A stretch of DNA of 45,195 nucleotides from Clostridia bacterium (GCA_030529995.1 JAUMVT010000011.1:1-45195), one strand, 5' to 3'. Positions 35,133 through 43,701 are shown, counted from the stretch's first letter. Notes: a model not told the origin generated them from the letters alone. Numbers and translations: made by a program.

Positions 35133-35879
35133 TTACAACCTCCTCAGGGCAAAGCCTCCGTCTGCATCCAGCACCTGACCGGCCGAATAGTCCAGCAAGC
35201 CGGAGCAGCAGGCCAGCACCATCTTCGCCACATCCTCCGGCTTGCCGAAGCGCTTAATCGGCAGCAGGCCGTCGTCAATCAGCTTCTGATACTTTCCGTG
35301 CACCACTTGAGTCATGTCCGTGTCGATAATGCCGGGACGAACTTCAAACACAGGAATGCCTTCCCCGGCCAGCCGGTCGGCAAAAAGCTTGGTCACCATA
35401 TCAATGCCGGCTTTGCTGATGCAATACTCTCCCCGGGAGATGCTGGACGTATAGGCCGACATGCTGCCGATGTTAATGATCCGAGGCTGATAGTCCTGCC
35501 CCAGCTTTTCCTTGCAAGTAAGCATGGCCTTTGCGGCCGTTTGGCACATGAAGAGGGTTCCCTTCAGGTTCACGTTCAGCACTCGATCGAAGCTTTCCTC
35601 TGTCATTTCCAGCAGATCACGCCGTTCCAGAGGAGCGACGCCTGCATTGTTCACCAGTACATCCAGCCTGCCGAAGGTATGCAGTATATCCTCCACCACT
35701 GCCTGACGCTGAGTGCTGTCTCCAATGTTCAGCGGGTGATAGTTCCGTTCCGCCGGCAAGTCCGCCGGGCGTTCCGGCTTTGTGCCGGTGTAGACGACGG
35801 TATACCCGTTTTCCTGCAGCAAATCGGCAATGCCTCTGCCAATGCCCCGGCTGGAGCCTGTTACCAGTGCAACTTTCAC
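35133..35879 (-). CDS. Short-chain dehydrogenase/reductase
   Basis: The classical SDR of 248 residues has the cofactor loop TGSSRGIGRGIA, NNAG, the catalytic Ser in INIGSMSAYTSS, YCISK (Tyr and Lys) and PGIIDTDMT. The segment YTGTKPERP following the second strand suggests NADP(H). The start is GTG at 35879, overlapping the stop of the OYE gene by 4 bp (GTGA) with GGGAGG 10 bp upstream. It should interconvert an alcohol and a ketone on the operon's substrate. Confidence 0.92.
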   Translation of the reverse strand: MKVALVTGSSRGIGRGIADLLQENGYTVVYTGTKPERPADLPAERNYHPLNIGDSTQRQAVVEDILHTFGRLDVLVNNAGVAPLERRDLLEMTEESFDRVLNVNLKGTLFMCQTAAKAMLTCKEKLGQDYQPRIINIGSMSAYTSSISRGEYCISKAGIDMVTKLFADRLAGEGIPVFEVRPGIIDTDMTQVVHGKYQKLIDDGLLPIKRFGKPEDVAKMVLACCSGLLDYSAGQVLDADGGFALRRL

Positions 35880-37174
35880 AGCTTGTACACCTCCCGATCC
35901 CGAATGACGCATCCCGCAGGTTTCCCTGCACGGAGCAGGGCTGCGCAGCCGCCGCAGGTGACGCATGCCTGCCGCTTGTCCATGGTGCCCTGCTTGCGTA
36001 CCTCTTGCACAAAGGAAGGATCCGCAAAGGCCATGCGTCCGAAGCCTGCCATGGCGCAGTGACCGCCTTCCACCATGCCGGCAGCCAAATCAGGAGCAAA
36101 TTGACGCAGGTAGCTGAAGGCACTGCCCAGCACCGGCAAGTCTGGATAAGCGTGCTGAATTTCGCTGACGCCCTGCATCATCCTTCCCAAGCCTTCCAGC
36201 GGATGTTCCTCCGGCACGTAATTGCCGTGATCATAGGGGCGGTTCACATGAGGATTCCGATAGGGGTTGCCCATGGTGATGTTGATCATAGGGATATTAA
36301 ATTCCTGCTTCAGCTCGCCGATGAGCCGAATGGCTTCACTCATATCCGGCGTCAGGCTGCCTTCCTTAACGCCGAAGCCATAGGGATACGGGAAGCCATC
36401 GTAGGCGTTCAGCCGGCTGGTGAGGAAGAAGCCCGGCGCATTCACCGCAGCCGCTGCCGCCCGATAGGCATTCTTCAGGAAACGGGTACGATTTTCATAG
36501 CAGCCGCCGTAATCGCCGGGACGTGTGTAAGCGCTGAGCAGTTCGCAGGCCAGATACCGATGACAGCATTTCACGTCCATGCCATCAAACCCAGCCTGTG
36601 CGCACAGCTTGGCCGTGGGACCGAAGGCGGCTTCATACCGCTTCAGGGTATCATCGGAAAGGATTCGCTCCTTAGGCAGCGGCACATCCTCCAGAGGCGG
36701 ACAGGAATAGGCAATCAGCGGTTCCGGGTATCCGTTGGGCTTGGAATAGCGACCTGAGTTGGTTGCCTGCATCGCAATCACCGGCACATACCCGTTTTCC
36801 TTCAGGCAGACCTCCCGCATGTGGTCTGTTAAGCGTTTGAAGGCATCCACGTTCTTCTCCGTCAGGTACAGCTGATGGGCGCTGGCACGGCCTTCCGGCA
36901 CCGTTGCCACGGCCTCAAACCAGATCAGTCCCGGCCCGGCCTTGGCAAAGCGTTCATAACGCCGCCAAGTCATTTCCCCCGGTGCGCCGTCCTCCGTACC
37001 GTCCGTGCCCTCCATGGGCTGAAAGGCAATACGGTTTTCCGCCTCATGGTCACCGATTTTCAGCGGCCGGTACAGTACTTCCGTGCTCGTGGACATAGGC
37101 AGAAACACGTTCATCTCCTGCGCCTTTTCCTTCACTTCATCCAGCGTGCCATAGTGGAATGTTTCATGCTGCAT
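35876..37174 (-). CDS. Old yellow enzyme-type NADH:flavin oxidoreductase with Cys cluster
   Basis: The 432-residue protein has an FMN-binding TIM barrel: NRIAFQPMEG, MQATNSGRYSKP, GFDGMDVKCCHRYLACELLS, YGGCYENRTRFL and the phosphate-binding GFGRMAFADP. It closes with CVTCGGCAALLRAGKPAGC, a C-x2-C-x2-C-x11-C cluster like the [4Fe-4S] site of 2,4-dienoyl-CoA reductases and BaiCD/BaiH. The second FAD/NAD domain of those ~650-residue enzymes is missing, so electrons must come from a partner, perhaps the FAD flavoprotein two genes on. AAGGAG lies 8 bp before the ATG at 37174. First gene of the six-gene operon and divergent from the AraC gene. Confidence 0.9.
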   Translation of the reverse strand: MQHETFHYGTLDEVKEKAQEMNVFLPMSTSTEVLYRPLKIGDHEAENRIAFQPMEGTDGTEDGAPGEMTWRRYERFAKAGPGLIWFEAVATVPEGRASAHQLYLTEKNVDAFKRLTDHMREVCLKENGYVPVIAMQATNSGRYSKPNGYPEPLIAYSCPPLEDVPLPKERILSDDTLKRYEAAFGPTAKLCAQAGFDGMDVKCCHRYLACELLSAYTRPGDYGGCYENRTRFLKNAYRAAAAAVNAPGFFLTSRLNAYDGFPYPYGFGVKEGSLTPDMSEAIRLIGELKQEFNIPMINITMGNPYRNPHVNRPYDHGNYVPEEHPLEGLGRMMQGVSEIQHAYPDLPVLGSAFSYLRQFAPDLAAGMVEGGHCAMAGFGRMAFADPSFVQEVRKQGTMDKRQACVTCGGCAALLRAGKPAGCVIRDREVYKL

Positions 37175-37286
37175 AACAGTATCTCCTTGTCTTTTTGCTG
37201 CTTCTATGATAAAGTAAAAGCCAGGGAAAGAATCGGCTGTTTTATCCTGAAAATATGTAAAATCCATTTTGTGAGGTGAACCGCCC
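37175..37286. promoter_or_regulatory. Divergent control region of the OYE operon and AraC gene
   Basis: In 112 bp between the two starts I find a -10-like TATCAT for the operon (minus strand, 37206-37211) without a good -35 box, as expected for an activator-dependent promoter. A TAAAAT (37257-37262) could serve the AraC gene. No clear repeated AraC half-sites are visible by eye. Confidence 0.4.
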
Positions 37287-38102
37287 GTGCCCTTTGACAT
37301 TGTTTACAGCGAGCAGCTGGTGACCCATCAGCTGCACACCCATGTGTACTATGAATTACTCTACATCACCAAAGGGTCTGTGCTGTTTACCATTCGCGGA
37401 CGGGATTTTCAGGCTGAGGCAGGGGCACTTGTGTTTCTGAATCAGTTTGACGAGCATGCCACCAAGCTGCTGACGGACGAATACCACCGGTATTATGTGC
37501 AGATTCCCGTGCATCAGCTGCAGGCCTTTCACAATGATGTTCTGCTGCTCTCCGTTTTCCGCCTGCACGGGGAACAGTTTGCCTACGTAATGCAGTCAGG
37601 GGCGGAGAAGCCCCGGTTTGACGCCTACTTTGCCATGCTCAAGGATGCGGCAGACCGAGGCGGTCCTTACCGGGACACACGCATGGAAGCGCTGATGACC
37701 CTGATTCTCACCGAAGCTCAGGAGCTGCGGCCGGATCTGTTCCTGCCTGAGCAGGCCGTTTCCTTCCTGCCCATGCAGGAAATCCTGAACGTTCTGGACA
37801 AGCACCTGACGGAGCCGCTGAACCTTTCCGCTTTGGCAGACCAATTTCACGTAAGTCCCGGCTGCATGTCCGCTCATTTCAAGAGACAAGTAGGCATTAG
37901 TCCCATGCAGTACATGACCCAAAGCCGGCTGAACCGCTCCAAGATTCTGCTGTCAAAAACGGAGCTGAGCGTCATGGAAATTGCCGGGCAATGCGGCTTT
38001 GGAGATGTGAGCAACTTCGTCCGCCGCTTCCGGCAGCAGTATCACATGACGCCCCTGCAGTTCCGCCGCAGCGTCCGGGAAGTGCCGCAGCCGCCGACCT
38101 GA
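37287..38102 (+). CDS. AraC-family transcriptional regulator
   Basis: The 271-residue protein has an N-terminal cupin-like sensing domain (residues about 10-95, starting HQLHTHVYYELLYITKG) and a C-terminal double helix-turn-helix (about 165-262; LNLSALADQFHVSPGCMSAHFKRQVGISPMQYMTQSRL and VMEIAGQCGFGDVSNFVRRFRQQYHMTPLQFRR). Such proteins usually activate the neighbouring operon upon binding a sugar or aromatic compound; here that is the divergent six-gene set. The start is GTG at 37287, 8 bp after GAGGTG. Confidence 0.93.
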   Translation: MPFDIVYSEQLVTHQLHTHVYYELLYITKGSVLFTIRGRDFQAEAGALVFLNQFDEHATKLLTDEYHRYYVQIPVHQLQAFHNDVLLLSVFRLHGEQFAYVMQSGAEKPRFDAYFAMLKDAADRGGPYRDTRMEALMTLILTEAQELRPDLFLPEQAVSFLPMQEILNVLDKHLTEPLNLSALADQFHVSPGCMSAHFKRQVGISPMQYMTQSRLNRSKILLSKTELSVMEIAGQCGFGDVSNFVRRFRQQYHMTPLQFRRSVREVPQPPT

Positions 38103-38114
38103 TTTCCCCAAGGC

Positions 38115-38144
38115 TTGCCAATCTCCCTGCCCCTGTGTTATAAT
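38115..38144 (+). promoter_or_regulatory. Promoter of the second phosphodiester glycosidase gene
   Basis: TTGCCA (38115-38120) and TATAAT (38139-38144) are spaced by 18 bp, 29 bp before the start codon. Confidence 0.82.
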
Positions 38145-38173
38145 GCCGGAAGATTGCGAATGGAGCGTGAACC

Positions 38174-39037
38174 ATGATGAAGCGAGCACTGGCTCTTCTT
38201 TTTGCCCTGTTGATGCTGACTTCTTCCGCCCTGGCGGAGGATTTTACCCCCATTCCCTGGGATGCGGAGGTCATGCCCTACGCCCCCCACGAGGAATGCT
38301 ATCTGCCGGACAACGCGGGCTACCACGATGATTCCCTGGACATCCGCATTGAAACCTTCCGCCGGGACGATACCACCGTGATGGCTGTGTATGTGACCGT
38401 GGCGGATGCAAGCCAGATTCGCACCGGCATTGCCGGCAACTGGAAGACCAAGAAGACCGCTCCCGTCAGCAAAACCTTGGCCAAGTACGGCGGCGTGCTG
38501 GGCATTAACGGCGACTACTACACCTACCACAGTCAGGGCATTGTGGTGCGCAACACCGAGCGTATCCGCTTCAATCCCATTGCCGGCCGTGAAACCCTGA
38601 TCATCGATGACAAGGGCGATTTCACCATCATCCGCCCCACCACCAAAGAAGCTTTCGAAAACTTTGAGGGCACGGTGGTGCACGCTTTCTGCTTTGGCCC
38701 TGGGCTGGTGGTAGACGGCGAAGCCATCACCGACCTTTCCAAGGTGACCATGGACAACGGCAAGGGAAAGAAAACCCAGCGCATTGCCATTGGGCAAACC
38801 GGCCCCCTGTCCTATCTGATTCTCACCTGCGAAGGCCCGGAAAACCCCGGCTCCGTTGGCTTTGACCTGCTGCAGATGGCAGCACTGTGCAAGGAACTGG
38901 GCTGTATCAATGCCTACAATCTGGACGGCGGTTCTTCCTCCACGGTGGCCATGCGTGGGGAAAAGATCAATGCCGTGTCCTCCAACAAGGTTCGCTCCGT
39001 CAGCGACATCATTTTCTTCGCCACGCTGGTGCCTTAA
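38174..39037 (+). CDS. Secreted phosphodiester glycosidase (NAGPA/DUF2233 family), second copy
   Basis: The 287-residue paralogue of the protein at 3792-4733 has a cleavable signal peptide (MMKRALALLFALLMLTSSALA) and the same landmarks: GINGDYYTYHSQGIVVRN, FGPGLVVDGEAI, KKTQRIAIGQ, and INAYNLDGGSSSTV. It should hydrolyse a GlcNAc- or sugar-phosphodiester bond outside the membrane. Unlike the first copy it has ATG as start (GGAG 8 bp upstream; a second ATG follows directly), its own promoter and a strong terminator, and no coupled Lgt-like gene. Confidence 0.88.
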   Translation: MMKRALALLFALLMLTSSALAEDFTPIPWDAEVMPYAPHEECYLPDNAGYHDDSLDIRIETFRRDDTTVMAVYVTVADASQIRTGIAGNWKTKKTAPVSKTLAKYGGVLGINGDYYTYHSQGIVVRNTERIRFNPIAGRETLIIDDKGDFTIIRPTTKEAFENFEGTVVHAFCFGPGLVVDGEAITDLSKVTMDNGKGKKTQRIAIGQTGPLSYLILTCEGPENPGSVGFDLLQMAALCKELGCINAYNLDGGSSSTVAMRGEKINAVSSNKVRSVSDIIFFATLVP

Positions 39038-39048
39038 GCAAATAAGCA

Positions 39049-39094
39049 AGCGGCTGTCTCCGTGACCCATCAGGTCGGAGACAGCCGCTTTTTT
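39049..39094 (+). terminator. Terminator after the second phosphodiester glycosidase
   Basis: AGCGGCTGTCTCC and GGAGACAGCCGCT form a perfect 13-bp stem followed by TTTTTT on the plus strand. It also lies just behind the convergent cysS stop. Confidence 0.92.
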
Positions 39095-39102
39095 CTATGC
39101 GC

Positions 39103-40551
39103 TTACAGGCGCTTCCACACTGCGCCGCCGGGCACGTCCGTTACTTCAATGCCCCGGCTCTTCAATTCATCCCGGATCCGATCCGCTTCGGCAAAGTTCC
39201 GCTCTTTCTTGGCCTGGGCACGCCGGAAGATCAGCTGATCAATCTCCGCATCCCCTTCGCCGGTTACGGTGTAGTCTCCTGCCGTGCTGGCTTCCGCCTT
39301 AGCCTTGGCTTCCTCTTCACGGAGTTTGGCTGCCTTTTCCGTCAGGCTCAGGCTCAGCACGGTATCGAAGCTGTCCAGCAAAGCCAGCTTGGTGGCATCA
39401 TTCAGGTCGGCCTTCAGCACATCGTAAACGGCTGTAATGCCCAAGGACGTGTTCAGATCGTTGCCCACCTGCTGCAGGAATTTTTCCTTGTAAACAGCCA
39501 CGGCCGCTGCATCCGCTTCGCCTTCCTGCTTCAGTGCCGCCACACGGCGAATCAGCTTCCGATAGGTTCCCTGCGCATTGTCCAGATTCTCCCATGAGAA
39601 AACAAGGTTCTTCCGATAGTGGCTTTGCAGGCAGAAGAAACGATAGCTGAGGGGATCGTACCCCTTCTCCTCCAGGAGGGACACGGTGAGGAACTCGCCC
39701 TTGGACTTGGACATTTTCCCCGTTGCCGTGTTCAGGTGATGCACATGGAACCATTGAGGGCACCAGGGGTGCCCAAGGAAAGATTCTGACTGAGCAATCT
39801 CATTGGTGTGGTGAGGGAAGGCATTGTCAATGCCGCCGCAATGCAGATCCAGATATTCCCCATTGTACTTCATGGAAATGCCGGAGCACTCAATATGCCA
39901 GCCGGGATAGCCCACACCCCAGGGAGAATCCCACTTCAGCGCCTGATCCTCGAACTTGCTCTTGGTGAACCACAACACAAAGTCGTTCCGATTGCGCTTA
40001 TTGGTATCTTCCTCCACGCCTTCCCGCACGCCTACGGCCAAATCCTCTTCATTATGATCGTTGAAGATATAGTACCGCTTCAGCTTGGAGGTATCGAAGT
40101 AAACGTTGCCCCCGGCCTGATAGGCAAATCCCTTCTCCAGCAGGGCGGTAATGATCTTGATATACTCGTCAATGCATCCCGTTGCAGGCTGCACCGTGTC
40201 GGGCCGCTTAATGTTCAGCTTCCGGCAGTCTTCAAAGAAAGCATCCGTGTAATACTTGGCAATCTCCATCACCGTCTTGTGCTCCCGACGGGCGCCCTTC
40301 AGCATCTTGTCCTCACCGGTGTCCGCGTCGCTGGCCAGATGTCCCACATCGGTAATGTTCATCACCCGGTTCACGGTGTTGCCCTCGTAGCGGAGGAATT
40401 TCTCCAATACATCCTCCATGATGTAGCTGCGCAGGTTGCCAATGTGGGCGAAATGATACACCGTAGGTCCGCAGGTATACATCTCCACATGACCGGGGGT
40501 ATGAGTCACGAAGGGTGCCTTTTGATGGGTGGCCGAATTATACAAATACAT
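39103..40551 (-). CDS. cysS: Cysteinyl-tRNA synthetase
   Basis: The class I synthetase charges tRNA-Cys. The 482-residue protein has the zinc-binding MYTCGPTVY (Cys27), the HIGH-type motif AHIGN (residues 35-39), the further zinc ligands in GWHIECSGIS and GGIDNAFPHHTNE, and KMSKSKGEF. The C-terminal part ends in the RAQAKKERNFAEADRIRDELKSRGIE region normal for CysS. Length is typical. It is expressed from its own promoter behind a cysteine-type T-box; AGAGGAGG precedes the ATG. Confidence 0.98.
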   Translation of the reverse strand: MYLYNSATHQKAPFVTHTPGHVEMYTCGPTVYHFAHIGNLRSYIMEDVLEKFLRYEGNTVNRVMNITDVGHLASDADTGEDKMLKGARREHKTVMEIAKYYTDAFFEDCRKLNIKRPDTVQPATGCIDEYIKIITALLEKGFAYQAGGNVYFDTSKLKRYYIFNDHNEEDLAVGVREGVEEDTNKRNRNDFVLWFTKSKFEDQALKWDSPWGVGYPGWHIECSGISMKYNGEYLDLHCGGIDNAFPHHTNEIAQSESFLGHPWCPQWFHVHHLNTATGKMSKSKGEFLTVSLLEEKGYDPLSYRFFCLQSHYRKNLVFSWENLDNAQGTYRKLIRRVAALKQEGEADAAAVAVYKEKFLQQVGNDLNTSLGITAVYDVLKADLNDATKLALLDSFDTVLSLSLTEKAAKLREEEAKAKAEASTAGDYTVTGEGDAEIDQLIFRRAQAKKERNFAEADRIRDELKSRGIEVTDVPGGAVWKRL

Positions 40552-40586
40552 CAGCGTTTCCTCCTCTTGCTTGGTGCTTCACGGAT

Positions 40587-40770
40587 AAAAAAAGCCCTCC
40601 TGCGCCCACCATCAGGCACAAGAGGTGCGGTATGCACGGTTCCACTCTTGCATTCACTTGCACAGGGCTGTATCGGTCCCTTACCGGGCAGCATTGCCTG
40701 CCGCGCTCCCGAATGCACTTTCCCGCCTTTCCCCGAAGAACGCTTTCAATCTGCGGCGCTCTCTCCCTGT
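40587..40770 (-). promoter_or_regulatory. T-box riboswitch (cysteine type) of cysS
   Basis: The minus-strand leader has the parts of a T-box in order. Stem I begins with GGGAGAGAGC near 40767. The specifier-loop strand reads AAAGTGCATT, with codon TGC (40715-40717, Cys) followed by A. The T-box sequence is AGAGTGGAACCGTGC (40634-40647), near the consensus AGGGTGGNACCGCG, and can pair in the antiterminator with the following GCAC-containing strand. The terminator has CCTCTTGTGCC pairing with GGCGCAGGAGG, then GC and seven T (40587-40593). Uncharged tRNA-Cys would read UGC and switch cysS on. Confidence 0.92.
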
Positions 40771-40812
40771 CAGGGCAGCTGACGGTACTCTTTTCGTTCA
40801 CTGCGCATGAAC

Positions 40813-40841
40813 AGTGTATCATCATGCACTGCCTTCGTCAA
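40813..40841 (-). promoter_or_regulatory. Promoter of the cysS T-box transcript
   Basis: On the minus strand TTGACG (40836-40841) and TACACT (40813-40818) are spaced by 17 bp. It is 42 bp upstream of the first T-box element. Confidence 0.72.
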
Positions 40842-40872
40842 GGGGAAAATCAGGGATCATTCACGCCCCTGT

Positions 40873-41517
40873 TCAGGCTTCCGTCTGCCTTGCCTGCCGC
40901 ACAAGACAGTACTGCTTCAAGGGAAAATGATGTTCCTCCACCCGGTACACATCGAACCCGAAGTTCTGATAGAAGGGCACGTTGTGCTCATTGTGAGTTT
41001 CCAGCGAAACCATCAGCCCATGCTCATCCGCATAGTGCAACACCTGATGCAGCATCTCCGCCGCAATCCCGTGATGCTGCAATTCCGGATCCACTGCCAG
41101 ATAAACAATGTGCAGCCGCTCCTTCGGAAGCCCATCTGTCCAGCGGGAATTCAGGTAATCAATGCCCTTTATGAAATTGTGCAATGTTTGCAGGGAGGCA
41201 TCCTCTTTCACCAAAAAGGCTTCCGTCATCAGGGTGGCCTTCGCCTCGGTATAGATGTAGTGAAGCATGTTGTAGCTTTCGCCCTCATTGCTGACCACCA
41301 TCAGGCCGTTCAGTTCCTGACTGTTGGCAAAGATTTCGCAGGTTGCAAACATTTCGTCCATATCACACCGGAAAAGCTCCGGCATCAATCGCTTACGGAT
41401 TTCATCATCCGGGATCAGCGTCTGATACAGAGGATCTGCCGCAAAGCAGATGTTCAGGATCTCTTCCAGCCGGGGCAAGTCCTTCTTTTCAACCCGGTAC
41501 AGTTTCTCTAAGTCCAC
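40873..41517 (-). CDS. GNAT-family N-acetyltransferase
   Basis: The 214-residue protein shows the GNAT core: the substrate-side strand around IVYLAVDPELQHHGIAAEMLHQVL, in which QHHGIA is the acetyl-CoA pyrophosphate loop, then VSLETHNEHNVPFYQNFGFDVY near the C-terminus. The acceptor is unknown. The start is GTG at 41517 with AAAGGAG 9 bp upstream. It lies 48 bp downstream of the M28 peptidase gene and is probably in its transcript; the next promoter downstream belongs to cysS. Confidence 0.85.
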   Translation of the reverse strand: MDLEKLYRVEKKDLPRLEEILNICFAADPLYQTLIPDDEIRKRLMPELFRCDMDEMFATCEIFANSQELNGLMVVSNEGESYNMLHYIYTEAKATLMTEAFLVKEDASLQTLHNFIKGIDYLNSRWTDGLPKERLHIVYLAVDPELQHHGIAAEMLHQVLHYADEHGLMVSLETHNEHNVPFYQNFGFDVYRVEEHHFPLKQYCLVRQARQTEA

Positions 41518-41565
41518 GAAAAGGGACTCCTTTCAGCCAATCGTTGCCGCTGGGGTGCCAGCCGA

Positions 41566-43557
41566 TCAGAAGAGACTTACAAAGTCCATCATGGTCTGAA
41601 GCACCTTTTCCAGCAGCATTTTCTGATTTTCGCCTGCCTGATGCAGCCGTTTCTGCTCGCTTTGGCAGTCAGCCGAACCGGCGGCATGCTTATCCAGCAA
41701 TGCACGCACGGTGGTGTACAGGTCGGCATGAGGCATCAGCCGCCCGGCGCCCCACTTGAGCCGCTCCTTGGGCTGATCCGTCATATAGGTGGTAAAGTGG
41801 CGGAACACGTCCTCATCAAAGGTGAACGCGTAGGCATTGTTATCCACCTGATACAGGTGGCGCAGGGCGCAAGGCACGTTCTCCTGCCGAAGGCCTTCCT
41901 CGGCCTGCTGCAGATGCTCGATGCTGCTCAGCACCAGCTCATGGGGATAGAACACATGACCATCCCAGTCAATGCGCACCAGGGTGTCCTGCTCCTGCTT
42001 GAACCGTGCCAGCAGCTGCTTTTCTTTCTCCCGGCAGGATTGATACAGCTGCTCCGCTTCATCCTCCCTGCCCTCATCCAGCAGAGCGGCATAGCGTAGA
42101 TTGGTCTCCCGGATGCTGCGATACGCCTGTTCCGCAGCTCCTCGTGCCGCCTCCGCCGCCTGACGCAGGGGGGCAAGCTGCCGGCAAAGACTTTCATCCT
42201 CCGGCAAATACTTGAGCACCCGCTCCATCACCGGGGCAAAGCACAAGGGAACCAGACAGGTGTGATCCAGTGCCGCAAGGAGATACGCAAACAATTCATG
42301 ATGATAGCGGTATACCGCCGGATCATACTGTTCCTCTGCGTCCAGCTGGCTGTGATAATGGGTCTCCATAAAGGATCCGCCGGTAAAGTCATTCACCATG
42401 GAGGGAATGCCTGCAATGGCCATGGAGAAATCATCGCTCATGGTTTCAATGGGTGCCACCACGCTGGGCGGATCCCGATAGGCGTCCGTCAGCTGGGGCA
42501 GCTTCGCCATGAATTCCTGCAGATACCGCACATATTCATAGCAGCAGCGAATCCGTGCCCGGGTGCCGTGGGCTACTGCCGGTAGTTCAAAGTTCAGGTC
42601 GGCGATCACCTTGCCAGCCCATTCCGGGTGCAGGGTGTTGACCTGCTCAAAGGCGCCGGTAGACCAGTCGAACCAGCTGTCCGTCACGCCCCACTCTTCC
42701 GCAGCCATGGCACAGAAGACCAAGGTGTTCTTGGGCTTGCATCCGCTTTTCACAATGGCTCGTGCCAATCCAAGCATCATGGCAATGGCCGTGTTATCAT
42801 CCTGAAAGCCGGAAAAGTAGCTGTCGTAATGGGCAGAAAGAAGCACCAGCCGATCCGGATGTTCTCCCTCGATTTCGCCGATGATGTTGCCATCCCGTGT
42901 ATCAGGGATCACCCGAGTATCGGCGCAGAAGGAAACCGTGGTTTCACTGCCGGCATCCAGCACGCTCATCAGCGCATCCGCATCCCGCCGCGCCATGGAA
43001 AAGGCAGGCGCATCTGCCGGGCCCGCAATGTCCTGGGCATTCAGTGCTTCATCATCCGCATCCCCGTAGCCGCCCCGCTGAACGGCAATCAGGGCTTTTG
43101 CGCCTTTCAGATGCGCCTGATAAACAGGATAATTGATCCACCATTCATCCCGCTGGTTAATATCCGCCAGCACCAGCTTGCCTTTGACATCAAGGCCGGC
43201 ATAATCCTTAGCTTCGCCCCGGCCAACATAAACCAGCTGACAAGTTTCCCAGCCTTCTGTCTGCAAAGTGGTTTGGTAAGCGCCAAGCACAGCCTTCCGC
43301 TTTCCTTCCGGGGTATCAAAGAGCATCTCTGCGTGATGAAACTCCCATCCGTCTACGACAAACTCTTCCCGGCGCACATGAGTCAGGCCAATGTCCAGCA
43401 TTTCCTTGCGGAGCATTTCACCGGTCTTCTTTTCCGCATCCGACCCGGCAGGGCGATAACCCAATGTAGGATTGGAGCCGTGCTCCTCCATTCTCTTCGC
43501 CAACCGATAGGCATAGTCAATGTCCAGTTGGCGAACCACCCGTTCGCTGTCCAGCAT
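41566..43557 (-). CDS. M28-family metallopeptidase with PA-type insert
   Basis: A 663-residue zinc aminopeptidase without a signal peptide. After an N-terminal helical part follow a PA-like domain (about 75-190; DYAGLDVKGKLVLADI) and the M28 catalytic core with SAHYDSYFSGFQDDNTAIAMML (His and bridging Asp) and FCAMAAEEWGVTDS (catalytic and metal Glu). The last 250 residues are mostly helical and carry Glu/Gln-rich coiled-coil-like segments (EEAARGAAEQAYRS; EKEKQLLARFKQEQ). The start at 43557 lies 8 bp after GGGAGG; upstream codons lie in the promoter. Likely cleaves N-terminal residues from imported peptides in the cytoplasm. Confidence 0.88.
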   Translation of the reverse strand: MLDSERVVRQLDIDYAYRLAKRMEEHGSNPTLGYRPAGSDAEKKTGEMLRKEMLDIGLTHVRREEFVVDGWEFHHAEMLFDTPEGKRKAVLGAYQTTLQTEGWETCQLVYVGRGEAKDYAGLDVKGKLVLADINQRDEWWINYPVYQAHLKGAKALIAVQRGGYGDADDEALNAQDIAGPADAPAFSMARRDADALMSVLDAGSETTVSFCADTRVIPDTRDGNIIGEIEGEHPDRLVLLSAHYDSYFSGFQDDNTAIAMMLGLARAIVKSGCKPKNTLVFCAMAAEEWGVTDSWFDWSTGAFEQVNTLHPEWAGKVIADLNFELPAVAHGTRARIRCCYEYVRYLQEFMAKLPQLTDAYRDPPSVVAPIETMSDDFSMAIAGIPSMVNDFTGGSFMETHYHSQLDAEEQYDPAVYRYHHELFAYLLAALDHTCLVPLCFAPVMERVLKYLPEDESLCRQLAPLRQAAEAARGAAEQAYRSIRETNLRYAALLDEGREDEAEQLYQSCREKEKQLLARFKQEQDTLVRIDWDGHVFYPHELVLSSIEHLQQAEEGLRQENVPCALRHLYQVDNNAYAFTFDEDVFRHFTTYMTDQPKERLKWGAGRLMPHADLYTTVRALLDKHAAGSADCQSEQKRLHQAGENQKMLLEKVLQTMMDFVSLF

Positions 43558-43599
43558 GCTGCACGCCTCCCTTCCCGTTGTGAACCAAAGCCGGAAGGT

Positions 43600-43608
43600 A
43601 TTATAGCA
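43600..43608 (-). promoter_or_regulatory. Extended -10 promoter of the M28 gene
   Basis: The minus strand reads TGCTATAAT (43600-43608), an extended -10 element. No good -35 box is seen at the right distance, which extended -10 promoters tolerate. The start codon is 43 bp downstream. Confidence 0.6.
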
Positions 43609-43701
43609 CGATTTCATAAGGAGGGAAAGGGCTTTGTGGGATTGTCGATTGGTCATCCGAGAGTAGGTCTCTGCTGCACGTCAATGCATCATGCTCATCT
43701 G

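Noticed and set aside
29348-38102. Transporter or sugar kinase within the redox-glycoside operon
   Set aside because: All six frames are soluble enzymes and the neighbours are AraC and a secreted glycosidase; uptake must be encoded elsewhere.
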